64,000 nucleotides of DNA from Oceanobacillus manasiensis (GTDB taxonomy: Bacteria > Bacillota > Bacilli > Bacillales > Amphibacillaceae), in the NCBI RefSeq assembly GCF_000724085.1, contig NZ_CCDL010000004.1, forward strand, positions 186,001 to 250,000, in the 5' to 3' direction. Below the pieces are notes generated by a model that worked only from the letters and a program-made list of their open reading frames with translations, did not search any database and was not told where the DNA came from. Shown here in pieces: positions 8,719 to 20,163 of this stretch; within the stretch, counting starts at the first letter, position 1, and each line of letters opens with the position of its first letter. The position numbers and the translations under genes are program-made.

Positions 8719-9300
8719 ATATTAATTCCTAAAGATATACGAACATCTGGTGCTTATGTTTTATATAAAGGTTTATTTGTATTTCAAGTTGGACCAACCA
8801 AAAAAGGTAGCAAACTTGGTGTGGTCAGATTGGGAGGTCATAGAGAGGATAATGAAACTGCGTTGGAGACAGCAAAACGTGAGGTTTATGAAGAATCGCA
8901 AATTGAAATGACTCCCTTTCATTCAAATACGACATTTTACCTTAGCGAGTGGAACGAAGAACCAAATAAAGTTACGGTAAACGAACCTATTGCCCCTATT
9001 CTAATTAAAGGCAATGAAAAATCGGCTTACACAGTAATGTACCTTTCTAAAACATCATCAATGCCAACTCCATCTTCTGAATCAAAAGGATTATTATTAC
9101 TTTCTCCAGAGAACGTACAACTTATCTGCCAAAAAAGACTATCTTTACACGAGTATCAAAAGCTACATGGAATATCAATTTTAACTCCAGAGATAGATAC
9201 AAAATTAATATTACAACCGTTCCCTCAACTCTTGTTTCTTTCACGATTATTAAAAGAAGAAACTGAGCTAATGGAACGCTTTATTAATACATCCTTATAG
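8719..9300 (+). CDS. NUDIX hydrolase with unclear start codon
   Basis: Hydrolase of a nucleoside diphosphate linked to another moiety; substrate unknown. The Nudix box is present with the order G-x5-E-x7-REVYEES around GGHREDNETALE, with Ser in place of the usual Gly. The first in-frame ATG/GTG/TTG is the GTG at 8821, but that would cut off the N-terminal strands. The reading frame stays open upstream and encodes IRTSGAYVLYKGLFVF, a typical Nudix N-terminus. GGAGGTG at 8705-8711 points to initiation near 8719-8725, where only ATA or ATT is available in frame. The ATGs at 8697 and 8703 are out of frame. It either uses a rare start or has lost its start by a small indel. Confidence 0.7.
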   Translation: MLIPKDIRTSGAYVLYKGLFVFQVGPTKKGSKLGVVRLGGHREDNETALETAKREVYEESQIEMTPFHSNTTFYLSEWNEEPNKVTVNEPIAPILIKGNEKSAYTVMYLSKTSSMPTPSSESKGLLLLSPENVQLICQKRLSLHEYQKLHGISILTPEIDTKLILQPFPQLLFLSRLLKEETELMERFINTSL

Positions 9301-9414
9301 ACTTAACGAACTTTTGAGACAGGATAGTTATATAAGTATTGTCATAATTTGCTTCTTATTATAAACCTCCACAAGAGAAAACTATGCAATAACCTTAATT
9401 GTGGAGGAGAAATT

Positions 9415-9867
9415 ATGAAGAAACATGTAATTCCTTTACTAATCGTTTTTACAGTTGTCTTTTCTTATAATTCACCTGTTTCTGCCCAACCAAATCATTT
9501 AGATCCTCCAAAAGATTCAAAGGAGCTTAAGATCCAAGATATTTTAATACTTTTGTTAGGTGAAGAAATAGAAAAAGCAGTAAACAATTATTACTCTAAC
9601 TATTTAATTGAATTGCCATCTGTTTATCCGTACCAAGTTGATATTGTAAATGTAGAAAGAGTTGAGGGATTTCGTAGCTTTCATTTCCTACTTACATTAG
9701 AGCTCACACCAGTTGTCGGACCCCACATAGCAGTTGGAAAAGATAGGCTCACATTTGAAATAGCCCCTATTGTTCCTGATGATGTTAAATTAATTAAATT
9801 TGAGCACCTAGAAACATACGAGCTTCCTCCACATTGGCAAGATATAATGAAACAAAATGCACCTTAG
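9415..9867 (+). CDS. Secreted DUF3888 protein
   Basis: A 150-residue exported protein of the DUF3888 family, function unknown. The ATG at 9415 follows GTGGAGGAGAAATT; the longer open frame from 9349 has no ribosome binding site. A signal peptide covers about residues 1-25, with predicted cleavage after PVSAQ. The mature part carries family features: an N-terminal helix with DILILLLGEEIEKAV, then YPYQVDIVNVER, VVGPHIAVGKD and KFEHLETYELPPHW near the C-terminus. It stands alone on the plus strand between the NUDIX gene and an unidentified gene. Confidence 0.75.
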   Translation: MKKHVIPLLIVFTVVFSYNSPVSAQPNHLDPPKDSKELKIQDILILLLGEEIEKAVNNYYSNYLIELPSVYPYQVDIVNVERVEGFRSFHFLLTLELTPVVGPHIAVGKDRLTFEIAPIVPDDVKLIKFEHLETYELPPHWQDIMKQNAP

Positions 9868-9940
9868 TTTAAAAAGTTAGTGATAATAAGGCCATGTATT
9901 TGACTGAAACTGGATAGTTTAAAAAAAAGGGGGAGTGTAG

Positions 9941-10438
9941 TTGGAAAAAGCATGGGAGACATTTATGTCCGCTAAAGGTTACTTACTAGAAGGAATTTTT
10001 GCGAACTTGCTACACACAAACCTTTATAATAAAGATATTATTCTTCACGCAACTGAACCAATATTATCCATTCGGAAAAACACCGACATAAAATACTGGA
10101 AAATAGGCTGGACTGAGGACGACGCAGGTGACAACTATTTGCTACTTGAGGATCAAGAAACACCCGCACCACTTGAATATGAACTAATAGATAATCCACA
10201 TCAACGACATACATATCAAAAACATATTATAAGTAGTTCTAGTTTTTCCATTGAGCATAATTTAATAAAAAAAGTAACTGGATACGGATCTATTTATAGA
10301 AATAGGATAATTCTATCTGCTGTTGTACTAGAACTTGAAGAATCATTCCTTTCGATTGAAGCAGGACTAGCAACAGAAATGAGAGTTACGAATAAGGAAC
10401 CTAAACATTTAGGGGACGTTATTTTTTCTACAAATTAA
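9941..10438 (+). CDS. Conserved-looking cytosolic protein, unknown function
   Basis: I do not recognise this 165-residue protein. It starts with TTG 5 nt after a strong GGGGGAG. It has no signal peptide or transmembrane segment and a mixed, rather acidic composition (WTEDDAGDNYLLLEDQE near 60-75). The C-terminal half alternates beta-like stretches (IILSAVVLELE). It ends just before the bidirectional terminator that separates it from the convergent pur operon. The strong ribosome site and normal codon use support a real gene. Confidence 0.55.
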   Translation: MEKAWETFMSAKGYLLEGIFANLLHTNLYNKDIILHATEPILSIRKNTDIKYWKIGWTEDDAGDNYLLLEDQETPAPLEYELIDNPHQRHTYQKHIISSSSFSIEHNLIKKVTGYGSIYRNRIILSAVVLELEESFLSIEAGLATEMRVTNKEPKHLGDVIFSTN

Positions 10439-10460
10439 CCATGTAAATGAGAAGCACCCA

Positions 10461-10498
10461 AAAAAGCTTGAGGAAGCATAATTGCCCTCAAGCTTTTT
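10461..10498. terminator. Bidirectional terminator between purD and the plus-strand gene
   Basis: A 13-bp stem, AAAAAGCTTGAGG paired with CCTCAAGCTTTTT, with A and T runs on the two sides. It can end both the plus-strand gene stopping at 10438 and the purine operon stopping at 10500. Confidence 0.9.
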
Positions 10499-10499
10499 C

Positions 10500-11738
10500 C
10501 TATTTCCCTATATCCGTTCTATAAAAATAGTCATTGCCATTCTCCACAGAGGATAGAGTTTGATACACCTTCTCGCGAGCCGATTCGAATGTAGCTTCCT
10601 TCGCCCCAACAAGCAGCACTCGACCGCCGTCCGATACGAGGTTGCCATCCACCAGTTTCGTACCGGCGTGTACGGTATACGACTCCGCTTCGCTTAATGC
10701 CGGAATCTCTACTCCCTTGGCATAGGAACCTGGATATCCTTGTGAAGCCAGAACTACCCCAACACATGCACTGTCATCCCAATCCAGTTCAGGATCCTTG
10801 CCATCTATTACATCAAGGATCACTTGGTCTAGGTCATTTTTTAGCAGTGGTAAAACAACCTGTGTTTCCGGGTCACCGAAGCGTGTATTAAATTCGATGA
10901 CCTTGGGACCATCTTCTGTCATCATCAGCCCAGCGTAAAGAATGCCTGTGAAAGGTCGGCCTTCCTCCATCATGCCGTCAGCTGTTTTTTGCAGAATTTC
11001 TTTCATTGCAAAATCAAGATGATCTTCGGTAACATCAGGAACTGGAGAAAATGCACCCATACCGCCTGTGTTTGGTCCTTCGTCATTATCAAACGCGCGC
11101 TTATGGTCACGAGCAGGTACCATTGGATAAACATTATGCTCGTGAACGAATGCCATTAAAGAAAATTCTTTTCCGGATAAAAACTCTTCAATCACGATCT
11201 TGGCTCCGGCATTAGCAAAGGCTTTATCCACCAGTATCTCGTCCACTGCCCTTAGTGCTTGTTCCTCCGTTTCAGCAACTATGACACCTTTCCCTGCTGC
11301 CAATCCGTCTGCTTTAATCACGATAGGGGCACCTTGTTCTTCAATATACTGCTTCGCATCGTCAGCTGAAGTGAATGTAGCATAAGCCGCTGTTGGAACA
11401 GCATATTTTTTCATAAACTCTTTGGCATAGCTTTTACTACCCTCAAGTAGTGCTGCCACTTTTTGTGGTGCAAACACCTGCAGGCCAGCCTCGATAAAAC
11501 GGTCGGCAATCCCTTCATTCAGTGGATTCTCCGGTCCGACTATCGTTAGATCGATCTGCTCTTCTTTAGCGAACGCAACAAGCGCCTCGATGTCCATTTC
11601 ATCAATTCCGATACATTCTGCCTGCTCCATTCCAGCATTGCCGGGTGCGGCAAAGATTTTAGAAACACGCTCACTTTCCGCAAGCTTCATTACAATGCTG
11701 TGCTCGCGTCCACCGCGGCCGATTACGAGAATATTCAT
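10500..11738 (-). CDS. purD: Phosphoribosylamine-glycine ligase (GARS)
   Basis: Second step of IMP synthesis: joins 5-phosphoribosylamine and glycine using ATP to give GAR. It is an ATP-grasp enzyme: the N-terminal domain has VIGRGGREHS at residue 5, the ATP-binding loop KADGLAAGKGVIV near 142, and GPNTGGMGAFSP near 218 plus FNTRFGDPE near 283, typical of PurD. The length of 412 is close to the usual 420. It is the last gene of the pur operon, 18 nt after purH, and is followed by a terminator. Confidence 0.97.
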   Translation of the reverse strand: MNILVIGRGGREHSIVMKLAESERVSKIFAAPGNAGMEQAECIGIDEMDIEALVAFAKEEQIDLTIVGPENPLNEGIADRFIEAGLQVFAPQKVAALLEGSKSYAKEFMKKYAVPTAAYATFTSADDAKQYIEEQGAPIVIKADGLAAGKGVIVAETEEQALRAVDEILVDKAFANAGAKIVIEEFLSGKEFSLMAFVHEHNVYPMVPARDHKRAFDNDEGPNTGGMGAFSPVPDVTEDHLDFAMKEILQKTADGMMEEGRPFTGILYAGLMMTEDGPKVIEFNTRFGDPETQVVLPLLKNDLDQVILDVIDGKDPELDWDDSACVGVVLASQGYPGSYAKGVEIPALSEAESYTVHAGTKLVDGNLVSDGGRVLLVGAKEATFESAREKVYQTLSSVENGNDYFYRTDIGK

Positions 11739-11755
11739 CCCTTCGCATCCCTTCC

Positions 11756-13288
11756 TTAATGTTTGAAATGGCGCATTCCTGTATAAACCATCGCAATCCC
11801 ATGCTTATCACATACATCAATTGAGTCTTGGTCACGCTTTGAACCACCTGGTTGAATAATTGCCGTTACGCCTGCTGCCGCGGCTGCTTCCACCGTGTCT
11901 GGCATTGGGAAAAATGCGTCAGATGCTAGTACAGCACCTTTCGTTTTTTCACCAGCTTGTTCTATTGCAATTTGCGCTGACCCAATTCGGTTCATTTGCC
12001 CTGCACCGACCCCAACAGTTTGGTTGTCTTTTGCTAAAACGATCGCGTTGGATTTCACATGCTTTACAGCTTTCCATGCAAACAATAAATCTGTAAGCTC
12101 TTTTTCATTCGGCTGACGTTTTGTAGGGAAAGTTAATTCCTCTTTCACTACCTCTCCAGCATCATTGTCTTGTATAAGTAATCCACCTTTAACGGTTGTT
12201 AACTTATGGTAGCTGTTATCCTCCCCTTGCATCGGAAGGTCTAGCAATCGAATGTTTTTCTTCTGTGTCAATATCTCCATTGCTTCGTCCGTAAAGCCTG
12301 GTGCGATTACAATCTCGAGGAAAATTTCACTTAGTTGCTTGGCAGTTTCCACATCCACTTGACTATTTACTGCAACAATCCCACCAAAAATAGAAATCGG
12401 GTCTGCTTCATATGCTCTTGCGAATGCCGACGCCAGGTTATTTGAAACGCCAATCCCACATGGATTCATATGTTTTACTGCAACAGCAGTTGGCTCTTTG
12501 TATTCAGACAGGATTTCAAGTGCTGCATTAGCATCCTGAATATTGTTAAAGGAAAGTTCCTTGCCGTGTAACTGTTTTGCCGCAGCAAGGCTCCACCCTT
12601 TGTGAAGTGGATTTTGGTAAAATGCTGCCTGCTGGTGCGGGTTTTCTCCATAACGAAGGGATTGTACCTTCTCGTATGTAACGGTGTATGTTTCTGGAAA
12701 GGCTTCTTCCGTTTCTTCAGTAAAATAACCCGCGATCATGGCATCATAATTTGCTGTGTGCTGGAAAACTTTAGCTGCCAGTTTTTTACGTTCTGTCTTC
12801 CCAAAGGAATCTGCACGTAGCCCAGCAATTACACTTTCATAGTCAGAAGGATTTACAACCACTGCAACGTCTGCAAAATTCTTCGCGGCTGCCCGAAGCA
12901 TTGTCGGACCACCAATATCAATGTTCTCAATAATTTCGTCACCTGATACGCCTTCTCTTTGCAAGGTTTGTTTGAAAGGATAAAGGTTGACAACAACCAT
13001 ATCGATTGGTGCAATATTGTTTTCTTCTAACTGCTTCATATGATCCGCATCAGAGCGTTTTGCTAGAAGTCCTCCATGAATAAAGGGATGTAATGTTTTC
13101 ACACGCCCACCCAAAATTTCTGGAAATCCCGTTACTTCGTCCACAGCTTTGGCTGGAATGCCTGCTTCCTTTAGTGCCTTTAACGTTCCCCCAGTTGATA
13201 GAATGTCGTAATCAAGGTCAATGAGCCCTTGAGCAAATGTCGTGATGTTTGTTTTATCGGAAACACTGATTAAAGCTTGCTTCTTCAT
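11756..13288 (-). CDS. purH: Bifunctional AICAR transformylase/IMP cyclohydrolase
   Basis: Catalyses the last two steps to IMP: formylation of AICAR with 10-formyl-tetrahydrofolate, then ring closure. The N-terminal MGS-like cyclohydrolase domain (about 1-190) contains [10 protein letters not shown] and GGRVKTLHP. The C-terminal transformylase carries the catalytic [10 protein letters not shown] near residue 265. 510 residues is standard. The ATG follows GAGGGG. It sits between purN and purD, in B. subtilis order. Confidence 0.97.
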   Translation of the reverse strand: MKKQALISVSDKTNITTFAQGLIDLDYDILSTGGTLKALKEAGIPAKAVDEVTGFPEILGGRVKTLHPFIHGGLLAKRSDADHMKQLEENNIAPIDMVVVNLYPFKQTLQREGVSGDEIIENIDIGGPTMLRAAAKNFADVAVVVNPSDYESVIAGLRADSFGKTERKKLAAKVFQHTANYDAMIAGYFTEETEEAFPETYTVTYEKVQSLRYGENPHQQAAFYQNPLHKGWSLAAAKQLHGKELSFNNIQDANAALEILSEYKEPTAVAVKHMNPCGIGVSNNLASAFARAYEADPISIFGGIVAVNSQVDVETAKQLSEIFLEIVIAPGFTDEAMEILTQKKNIRLLDLPMQGEDNSYHKLTTVKGGLLIQDNDAGEVVKEELTFPTKRQPNEKELTDLLFAWKAVKHVKSNAIVLAKDNQTVGVGAGQMNRIGSAQIAIEQAGEKTKGAVLASDAFFPMPDTVEAAAAAGVTAIIQPGGSKRDQDSIDVCDKHGIAMVYTGMRHFKH

Positions 13289-13316
13289 TTTTTCCCCTCA
13301 TTTCAAATTCTTTATG

Positions 13317-13886
13317 TTATGTAGTTTGGTTTAAAAGCTGGCGGATGACGTTAGGATAGAGATTATGTTCTACTTGTTGGATGCGTTCCTTGAGCATATC
13401 TTCGGTATCTTCAGGGTGAATTCCAACGGATTCCTGGGCGATAATTGGGCCCGTATCAATGCCTTCATCGATATAATGGACTGTTACCCCTGTTGTGTCG
13501 ACTCCTGCCTGATAAGCTTGCCCAATCGCATCTTTGCCTGGAAATGCTGGGAGCAATGATGGGTGGATGTTGACTATTCTCCCTTCAAAGGCTCCAAGAA
13601 GATCTGGACCCACAATGCGCATATAGCCAGCTAGGAAAATCCACTCGACACCAGCCTTCTCTAGCTCCTCGATTAATTTTTGCTCATAAGCAGATTTAGA
13701 AGCATACGCCTTCGGGTCAAAAAGGAGGACTGGCACCCCATATTGTGCTGCCTTTTCCATTACCTTTGCTCCAGCTTTATCACAAACGAGCAAGACTACT
13801 TCGACTGGTAGGTTATCGGCTTCCATTATCGCCTGAAAGTTGCTCCCGGTTCCTGATGCGAACACAGCGGCTTTGGTTTTCTTCAT
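13317..13886 (-). CDS. purN: Phosphoribosylglycinamide formyltransferase
   Basis: Transfers the formyl group of 10-formyl-THF to GAR, the third step of purine synthesis. The phosphate-binding GTGSNFQAI is near residue 12. The active-site elements are Asn and His in [12 protein letters not shown] (about 105-115) and Asp in [13 protein letters not shown] (about 138-150). The length of 189 is typical. Its start overlaps the purM stop (ATGA), suggesting translational coupling. Confidence 0.96.
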   Translation of the reverse strand: MKKTKAAVFASGTGSNFQAIMEADNLPVEVVLLVCDKAGAKVMEKAAQYGVPVLLFDPKAYASKSAYEQKLIEELEKAGVEWIFLAGYMRIVGPDLLGAFEGRIVNIHPSLLPAFPGKDAIGQAYQAGVDTTGVTVHYIDEGIDTGPIIAQESVGIHPEDTEDMLKERIQQVEHNLYPNVIRQLLNQTT

Positions 13887-14899
13887 GAGCTAAAGTGCAC
13901 TCCTTCATTTGGCACGACGGTTCCGATTATCGAAGCTTCCTCGCCATTTTGAAGAAGTTCTGCCATAACCCGCTCCGCATCTTCACGTTTTACAACAAGT
14001 GCCATTCCTATTCCCATATTGAAAACACCGTACATTTCTTCTTCTGGAATATTTCCTTGGTCCTGTAAAAAAGAGAAAATTTCGGGCACTTCCCAGCTAT
14101 GAGAGTCAATCTGGACACCAAGTCCGTTTGGCAACATGCGTGGTAGATTTTCATAAAACCCGCCACCTGTTATATGGGAAATCCCTTTGACAGTAAACTT
14201 TCCGAGTACTTTTGTAACAGCTTTGGCGTAAATCTTTGTCGGTGTTAACAATACTTCACCAAGTGGTTTCTGCAAACCATAGTGTTCATTTAAATCCAGA
14301 TTAGCTACGATTTGGCGAACGAGCGAGTACCCATTTGAGTGAATGCCACTTGATGGAAGTCCGATTACGACATCCCCTTCCGAAATCTCTTCACCTGTAA
14401 CCAGCTTTTCCTTTTCCGCAATCCCTACGACAAACCCTGCAAGATCGTATTCGGATGGTTCATACATGCCAGGCATTTCCGCCGTTTCGCCACCGATTAA
14501 TGCAGCACCCGCATCCACACAGCCTTGGGAAATCCCCGCCACAATCTGCTCAATCATTTCTGGATCATTTTTACCACAGGCAATGTAATCTAAAAAGAAA
14601 AGTGGTTGCGCGCCTTGTGCGACAATATCGTTTACACACATCGCAACAAGGTCTATTCCAACAGAGTTATGTTTTTCAAGGTCAAAAGCAAGTTTAAGCT
14701 TTGTGCCAACTCCATCCGTTCCAGAAACCATGACAGGCTCTTTATACTGGAACGATGTCAGCTCAAAAAGACCAGCGAATGAGCCGATACCACCCAGTAC
14801 TTCTGGACGGGTTGTTTTTGCAATATGCTTTTTCATTCTCTCTACTGCCTCATATCCTTTTTCCACATCTACCCCGGCATTTTTATATACTTCTGACAT
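13883..14899 (-). CDS. purM: Phosphoribosylformylglycinamidine cyclo-ligase (AIRS)
   Basis: ATP-dependent closure of the imidazole ring, FGAM to AIR. It shows the PurM-family N-terminal domain with [14 protein letters not shown] near residue 60 and [11 protein letters not shown] near 140, and [13 protein letters not shown] in the C-terminal domain near 250. 338 residues is close to the 346 of B. subtilis. Its ATG follows AAGGAG. Spacing to purF is 24 nt, and it overlaps purN by 4 nt. Confidence 0.97.
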   Translation of the reverse strand: MSEVYKNAGVDVEKGYEAVERMKKHIAKTTRPEVLGGIGSFAGLFELTSFQYKEPVMVSGTDGVGTKLKLAFDLEKHNSVGIDLVAMCVNDIVAQGAQPLFFLDYIACGKNDPEMIEQIVAGISQGCVDAGAALIGGETAEMPGMYEPSEYDLAGFVVGIAEKEKLVTGEEISEGDVVIGLPSSGIHSNGYSLVRQIVANLDLNEHYGLQKPLGEVLLTPTKIYAKAVTKVLGKFTVKGISHITGGGFYENLPRMLPNGLGVQIDSHSWEVPEIFSFLQDQGNIPEEEMYGVFNMGIGMALVVKREDAERVMAELLQNGEEASIIGTVVPNEGVHFSS

Positions 14900-14923
14900 G
14901 GTTTGGCAACTCCTTTATTCTAT

Positions 14924-16333
14924 TTAACAGCTAGTAAAAGCAATTTCCTTTTGGCCGTCTTCCTTTACTGGATATTTCCCCGTCATGCAGGCTGTACATA
15001 TGCCTTGATTCAAGGTTTTATCCTTCACAATTGCCTTTTCGAGCCCTGCCTCAGACAAATATGCCACACTGTCAGCACCAATCTGCTCACAAATTCCCTC
15101 TACTGTGTAATTGGCTGCGATCAATTCTTTCCTTGTTGACATATCAATTCCGTAATAGCATGGATGCTGAATAGCAGGTGAAGCAATGCGTACATGTACC
15201 TCTTTTGCACCAGCTTTCTTGAGCATTTGCACAATTCGCCTGCTTGTCGTGCCCCTTACAATAGAATCATCGATCATCACGATGCGTTTGCCTTCCACAA
15301 TGCCACGAACAGGAGAAAGCTTCATTTTCACACCTAATTCTCGTAGTTCTTGGGAGGGTTGGATAAACGTACGGCCAACATAGCGGTTTTTAATAATTCC
15401 CATTTCATATGGCAGACCACTTTGCTCTGCATAGCCGATAGCTGCTGAGATACTGGAGTCCGGTACGCCAATGACCATGTCTGCATCCGATGGTGCTTCT
15501 TTTGCTAGCTCTATGCCCATTCTTTTTCGTGAAGCATGAACATTTACTAAATTCACATCACTATCTGGTCTGGAAAGATAGACATACTCCATTGCACACA
15601 TTTTTCGTTGCTCTCGCATTGCAAACCTTGTGGAAGATATCCCTTTATCACTGATGGTAATAAGTTCACCTGGTAACACTTCTCGCTCAAATGTCGCACC
15701 AATTTGATCAAAAGCACAGGTCTCAGATGCCACTACATAGGCCTCACCCAATCTCCCAATTGATAGAGGGCGAATTCCACTCGGATCTAACGCTACAAAC
15801 ATTTTATCTTCCTTTAAAATAAGGTAGGCATAAGCTCCGACCACTTTATTTAGTGCATTGGCAATCGTTTCCTCAGAAATTTCGTTACCACTCCGTTTAA
15901 TTAAATGTGCGAGTACTTCCGTGTCAGAAGAGGTTTGAAAGATACTTCCCTGTTCCTCAAGTTCTCCGCGAAGTTTATGGGCGTTCATAATGTTTCCGTT
16001 ATGAGCAAGTGCCATGCTACCGGCTTGAGCGCGGAATAATAATGGTTGTACGTTTTCAATTACTTTTCCGCCTTGTGTAGAATAGCGTACATGGCCAACT
16101 GCTACTTTTCCTGATAGTTCTGAGAAATCAGCATGCTTGAACACGTCATTGACTAATCCCATCCCTTTATATGGCTTTAGCTCGACTCCATCACTAGATA
16201 CAATCCCTGCACCTTCCTGACCGCGATGCTGCATGGAATGCAATCCATAATAGGTGAGCTCCGCTGCTTTTTCATGACCCCAAATGCCGAATACGCCACA
16301 TTCCTCGTTTATGCCTTTGATTTCAGCAAGCAT
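14924..16333 (-). CDS. purF: Amidophosphoribosyltransferase
   Basis: First committed step: PRPP plus glutamine to phosphoribosylamine. The ATG at 16333 follows GGAAGGGAG; the TTG at 16351 is inside that site. An 11-residue propeptide ([11 protein letters not shown]) precedes Cys12, the glutaminase nucleophile freed by self-cleavage, as in B. subtilis. The glutaminase domain runs to about 230. The PRPP loop [13 protein letters not shown] lies near 345. Cysteines in [15 protein letters not shown] and GICTACMTG supply a four-Cys set, so a structural [4Fe-4S] cluster is expected. Its 5' end overlaps purL by 25 nt. Confidence 0.97.
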   Translation of the reverse strand: MLAEIKGINEECGVFGIWGHEKAAELTYYGLHSMQHRGQEGAGIVSSDGVELKPYKGMGLVNDVFKHADFSELSGKVAVGHVRYSTQGGKVIENVQPLLFRAQAGSMALAHNGNIMNAHKLRGELEEQGSIFQTSSDTEVLAHLIKRSGNEISEETIANALNKVVGAYAYLILKEDKMFVALDPSGIRPLSIGRLGEAYVVASETCAFDQIGATFEREVLPGELITISDKGISSTRFAMREQRKMCAMEYVYLSRPDSDVNLVNVHASRKRMGIELAKEAPSDADMVIGVPDSSISAAIGYAEQSGLPYEMGIIKNRYVGRTFIQPSQELRELGVKMKLSPVRGIVEGKRIVMIDDSIVRGTTSRRIVQMLKKAGAKEVHVRIASPAIQHPCYYGIDMSTRKELIAANYTVEGICEQIGADSVAYLSEAGLEKAIVKDKTLNQGICTACMTGKYPVKEDGQKEIAFTSC

Positions 16334-18537
16334 GGAATAGCTCCCTTCCAAAGTTGGTGTAGCTCTTCTACTTTTTCCTCAATAACTTGCGCATCATTAA
16401 TCTCGATACGGAAAGTCGCATCCGCTGTCACAACGCCAACTTGTTTTGCATCTTCCACTATTTTTTCGAATTGTGCTCTATTCTCTTTTTTTACCGAAAT
16501 AATAAAACGTGATTGGGTTTCACTGAAAAGGATTGCCGTTACATCGCCAGAAAATGTTGCGTCCAATCCAAGTCCCGCTCCATTAAATACACTCTCAGCC
16601 AAGGCAACTGAAAGTCCACCTTCAGCCACATCATGTGCTGATTCTACTAAACCAGCTTTTATTGCTTGAAGGATTTGTTGCTGCCTTTTTGCTTCAACGT
16701 CTAGGTCAATCTCTGGCGCTTTACCTTCATATTTATCGTGCACGACATTTTGTAATTCACTGCCACCAAATTCAGGAGCCGTTTCACCGATAACATAAAT
16801 CGCATCACCAGCTGCTTGAAAATGGCTTGGTGTAATATGTTCTAACGACTCATGCAATCCAACCATACCAACAATAGGAGTTGGGAAAATCGACTTTCCT
16901 TGTGATTGGTTGTATAAAGAGACATTGCCACTAATGACAGGTGTACTAAGAGCCGTACATGCTTCGCTCATGCCATCTACACTTTTCTCCATTTGCCAGA
17001 AGGTTTGCGGATTCGTTGGATTCCCAAAATTCAATCCATCTGTTAAGCCAAGCGGCCTTGCACCAGAGCAAACAATATTACGTGCCGCTTCTGCTACGGC
17101 AATTTTTCCGCCAACTTCTGGATCCAGATAAATGTAGCGTGAGTTACAGTCTGTCGTGATAGCCAGAGCCTTATTCGTCCCTTTGATACGAACGACTGCA
17201 GAATCTGAGCCAGGTGTAACAACCGTATTCGTCTGCACCATGGAATCATATTGGTCATAAACCCATTCTTTACTCGCAATGGTCGGTTGTTGCAGCAGCT
17301 TTTTCAGCATTTCGGCATGGTCTTCTACTACCACTTCAGGTGTGCCACTATTCTGAAATTCTTTATAATAATCCGCCACCTCTGATGGCATATGATAAAC
17401 AGGCGCCTCGTCAGCTAAAGCATCGACTGGAATGTCTGCCATTACTTCACCGTGCTGTTTAATGCGGAAAACTTTCTCTTCAACAACCTCTCCTACCGCA
17501 ACAGCCTGGAGACCGTATTTTTCAAACACATCAATAATCTCTTGTTCCCGACCTTTTTTGACAACCATTAGCATTCTTTCCTGTGATTCAGAGAGCATCA
17601 TCTCATAAGCATTCATGTTCTGCTCACGCTGTGGCACATTGTCTAAATTCATTTCCATTCCTGTTCCTGCCTTGCTTGCCATTTCACTAGCAGAAGAAGT
17701 TAGACCTGCTGCTCCCATATCCTGCATGCCAACAAGGGCATCAGAGTGGATGACTTCAAGACAAGCCTCAATTAACAGTTTTTCCATAAACGGATCGCCA
17801 ACCTGTACTGCTGGTCGATCCTTGGCAGCATCCTCACCAAGATCATCAGAAGCAAATGTCGCACCATGAATTCCATCACGGCCTGTAGGTGCACCAGCAT
17901 AAAGCACCGTATTGCCAATCCCAGCTGCAATCCCTTTTTGGATCTCATCATGATTGATTAATCCTACACACATCGCATTAACTAATGGATTTCCTTCATA
18001 GCTTTCGTCAAATTGGACTTCTCCGCCAACTGTCGGAACCCCTACACAGTTTCCGTAACCGGCGATTCCATTAACTACCTCTGTAAACAAGTATTTCACA
18101 CGATCTGTTGTTAAGTTTCCAAAACGTAAAGAGTTCATAAGCGCAATAGGACGCGCTCCCATAGAAAACACATCACGAATGATACCCCCGACGCCTGTTG
18201 CCGCTCCTTGGTATGGCTCTACTGCAGATGGGTGATTATGGCTCTCAATTTTAAAAACAACAGCTTGATTGTCACCAATATCAATAATCCCAGCACCTTC
18301 TCCAGGACCTTGTATCACATGCGGCCCTTTAACAGGAAACTTCTTTAACAATGGCTTGGAGGTTTTATAACTACAATGCTCAGACCACATGACAGAGAAT
18401 ATCCCTGTTTCGGTAAAATTAGGACGACGTTTTAAGATATCTTTCACGAGGTCGTATTCCTTGTCACTTAAACCCATTTCTTGATAAAGCTTGTCGCGTT
18501 CGATTTGCTCTGGATGTATATCATGCGTTTGCAACAT
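16309..18537 (-). CDS. purL: Phosphoribosylformylglycinamidine synthase, large subunit
   Basis: Synthetase subunit of the PurSQL complex, which makes FGAM from FGAR, ATP and glutamine-derived ammonia. 742 residues matches the short Gram-positive Pur[13 protein letters not shown] near residue 50 and [23 protein letters not shown] near 92 (shown in part here) mark the first half; [10 protein letters not shown] and GNVSLYNQS mark later ATP-binding elements. The ATG follows GGAGGG. It overlaps purQ by 17 nt and purF by 25 nt, consistent with coupled translation. Confidence 0.97.
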   Translation of the reverse strand: MLQTHDIHPEQIERDKLYQEMGLSDKEYDLVKDILKRRPNFTETGIFSVMWSEHCSYKTSKPLLKKFPVKGPHVIQGPGEGAGIIDIGDNQAVVFKIESHNHPSAVEPYQGAATGVGGIIRDVFSMGARPIALMNSLRFGNLTTDRVKYLFTEVVNGIAGYGNCVGVPTVGGEVQFDESYEGNPLVNAMCVGLINHDEIQKGIAAGIGNTVLYAGAPTGRDGIHGATFASDDLGEDAAKDRPAVQVGDPFMEKLLIEACLEVIHSDALVGMQDMGAAGLTSSASEMASKAGTGMEMNLDNVPQREQNMNAYEMMLSESQERMLMVVKKGREQEIIDVFEKYGLQAVAVGEVVEEKVFRIKQHGEVMADIPVDALADEAPVYHMPSEVADYYKEFQNSGTPEVVVEDHAEMLKKLLQQPTIASKEWVYDQYDSMVQTNTVVTPGSDSAVVRIKGTNKALAITTDCNSRYIYLDPEVGGKIAVAEAARNIVCSGARPLGLTDGLNFGNPTNPQTFWQMEKSVDGMSEACTALSTPVISGNVSLYNQSQGKSIFPTPIVGMVGLHESLEHITPSHFQAAGDAIYVIGETAPEFGGSELQNVVHDKYEGKAPEIDLDVEAKRQQQILQAIKAGLVESAHDVAEGGLSVALAESVFNGAGLGLDATFSGDVTAILFSETQSRFIISVKKENRAQFEKIVEDAKQVGVVTADATFRIEINDAQVIEEKVEELHQLWKGAIPCLLKSKA

Positions 18538-19204
18538 AGGATTCCCTCCAATTTTTCACTATGGATTGAAATAACTTCACGCCATCGGCACTGCCCAATA
18601 AAGCTTCGACAGCACGCTCAGGATGTGGCATCATGCCAAGAACATTGCCTTCTTCATTCCTAATCCCAGCAATATCTGCTACAGAACCGTTTGGATTGTT
18701 TTTATATGTAAAGACGATTTGTTTGTTTGCCTTTAATGTTTCTAGCGTTTGTTCATCACAGAAATAATTTCCTTCACCATGGGCAATTGGAAAGTTGACT
18801 ACTTCCCCTTGATCATAGATTGAAGTAAATAAAGTCTCGTTATTTTCTACAACCAGTGGCTCTTGATGGCACATGAAGGAAAGATTTTTATTACGCTGCA
18901 TGGCACCTGGTAAAAGACCTGCTTCCAACAATATTTGGAATCCATTGCACACACCGAGTACTGGCTTTCCTTTTGCTGCCTGCGCTTTAATTTGCTGCAT
19001 AATCTCAGAAGTGGCAGCTACAGCACCAGAACGCAGATAATCTCCATAAGAGAATCCTCCAGGCAGAAGAATGGCATCGTAGTCTTCGAGATTAGCAGAT
19101 TGATACCAGACTAAATCAGCGTCTTCTTTTAATACTTCCTTTACTGCATGGTACATATCACGATCACAATTGGAACCAGGAAAAACAACTACCGCGAATT
19201 TCAC
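18521..19204 (-). CDS. purQ: Phosphoribosylformylglycinamidine synthase, glutaminase subunit
   Basis: Class I glutamine amidotransferase that supplies ammonia to PurL. The nucleophile Cys lies in [10 protein letters not shown] near residue 86, and the His-Glu pair in [10 protein letters not shown] near 195. [15 protein letters not shown] near 50 is typical of PurQ. It starts with GTG, sharing GTGA with the purS stop. Length 227. Confidence 0.97.
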   Translation of the reverse strand: MKFAVVVFPGSNCDRDMYHAVKEVLKEDADLVWYQSANLEDYDAILLPGGFSYGDYLRSGAVAATSEIMQQIKAQAAKGKPVLGVCNGFQILLEAGLLPGAMQRNKNLSFMCHQEPLVVENNETLFTSIYDQGEVVNFPIAHGEGNYFCDEQTLETLKANKQIVFTYKNNPNGSVADIAGIRNEEGNVLGMMPHPERAVEALLGSADGVKLFQSIVKNWRESYVANA

Positions 19205-19452
19205 GAGCGAACAGCCTCCTCCACAACGAAGCTGTATTCTTCGATAACTGGGTTTGCCAATAACTTGTCACACATCTCTCTGACACGTTCTTCTAGGTTG
19301 GATCCTTCTTCCACTTGTAGATTAATAGATTTTCCTACCCTCGCTTGCTGAACTTCCTTGTATCCTAGGGAGTTTAGCGATTCTTGAATCGCTTTTCCTT
19401 GAGGATCTAACACACCTGATTTTAAAGTTACATTCACGATAACGTTTTTCAT
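19201..19452 (-). CDS. purS: Phosphoribosylformylglycinamidine synthase subunit PurS
   Basis: Small adaptor that bridges PurQ and PurL in the FGAM synthase complex. 83 residues is standard. It has the family pattern [16 protein letters not shown] at the start and NPVIEEYSF near the end. It overlaps purC by ATGA at its start and purQ by GTGA at its end. Confidence 0.96.
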   Translation of the reverse strand: MKNVIVNVTLKSGVLDPQGKAIQESLNSLGYKEVQQARVGKSINLQVEEGSNLEERVREMCDKLLANPVIEEYSFVVEEAVRS

Positions 19453-20162
19453 TGGTTTGCCTCCAGTCGTTTTAAAATCTCTTCGTAGACTTCCAGTAAA
19501 TCTCCTGTACCTTGACGAAAAACATCTTTATCTAGTTTCTCCTCTGTTGTAGTATCCCAAAGTCTGCATGTGTCCGGGGAAATCTCGTCAGCAAGGATGA
19601 TGCATCCACTTGCAAGCCGACCAAACTCTAGCTTGAAATCTACTAGGGTGATATCCATTGCAGTAAAAAGTTTTGTTAGCTGTTGATTGATTTCGAGTGC
19701 TTTAACTTTAATTTCTTGTAATTCAGATGGGGTGATGTCACTTAGAATCAGAGCATGTTCATCATTAATAAGTGGATCACCAAGGTCATCGTCTTTATAG
19801 AATAATTCCAGAAGCGGTGGGTCAAAAATAGTTTTTTCCTTAATATCTAGTCTTTTTGTAATACTACCTGTTGCAAGATTTCGCACCACTACCTCTAGTG
19901 GAATGATCTCTGTTTGCTGCACGAGCTGTTCCGTCTCATTTAAGCGTTCAATAAAATGTGTTTCAATTCCCTGATCATGTAGAAAAGGAAAGATCCGGGC
20001 AGAAATTTCATTATTTAATCTGCCCTTCCCAGTAAAAGATGCTTTCTTTTCTCCGTTAAATGCGGTGGCGTCATTTTTATAGGACAGCACAAGCTGCCCA
20101 TTCTTTCCTTCGGCTTGATAAATCTTTTTTGCCTTCCCTTCATACAGCAAGGAACTCTTCAT
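19449..20162 (-). CDS. purC: SAICAR synthase
   Basis: ATP-dependent addition of aspartate to CAIR. LLYEGKAKKIYQ opens the protein, SITKRLDIKEK (about 107) and VDFKLEFG (about 170) are family motifs, and LADEISPDTCRLWD lies near 190. The ATG at 20162 has AGAGGTG 6 nt upstream; the GTG at 20171 forms part of that site and is rejected. It starts 1 nt after the purB stop. 237 residues. Confidence 0.96.
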   Translation of the reverse strand: MKSSLLYEGKAKKIYQAEGKNGQLVLSYKNDATAFNGEKKASFTGKGRLNNEISARIFPFLHDQGIETHFIERLNETEQLVQQTEIIPLEVVVRNLATGSITKRLDIKEKTIFDPPLLELFYKDDDLGDPLINDEHALILSDITPSELQEIKVKALEINQQLTKLFTAMDITLVDFKLEFGRLASGCIILADEISPDTCRLWDTTTEEKLDKDVFRQGTGDLLEVYEEILKRLEANQ

Positions 20163-20163
20163 T

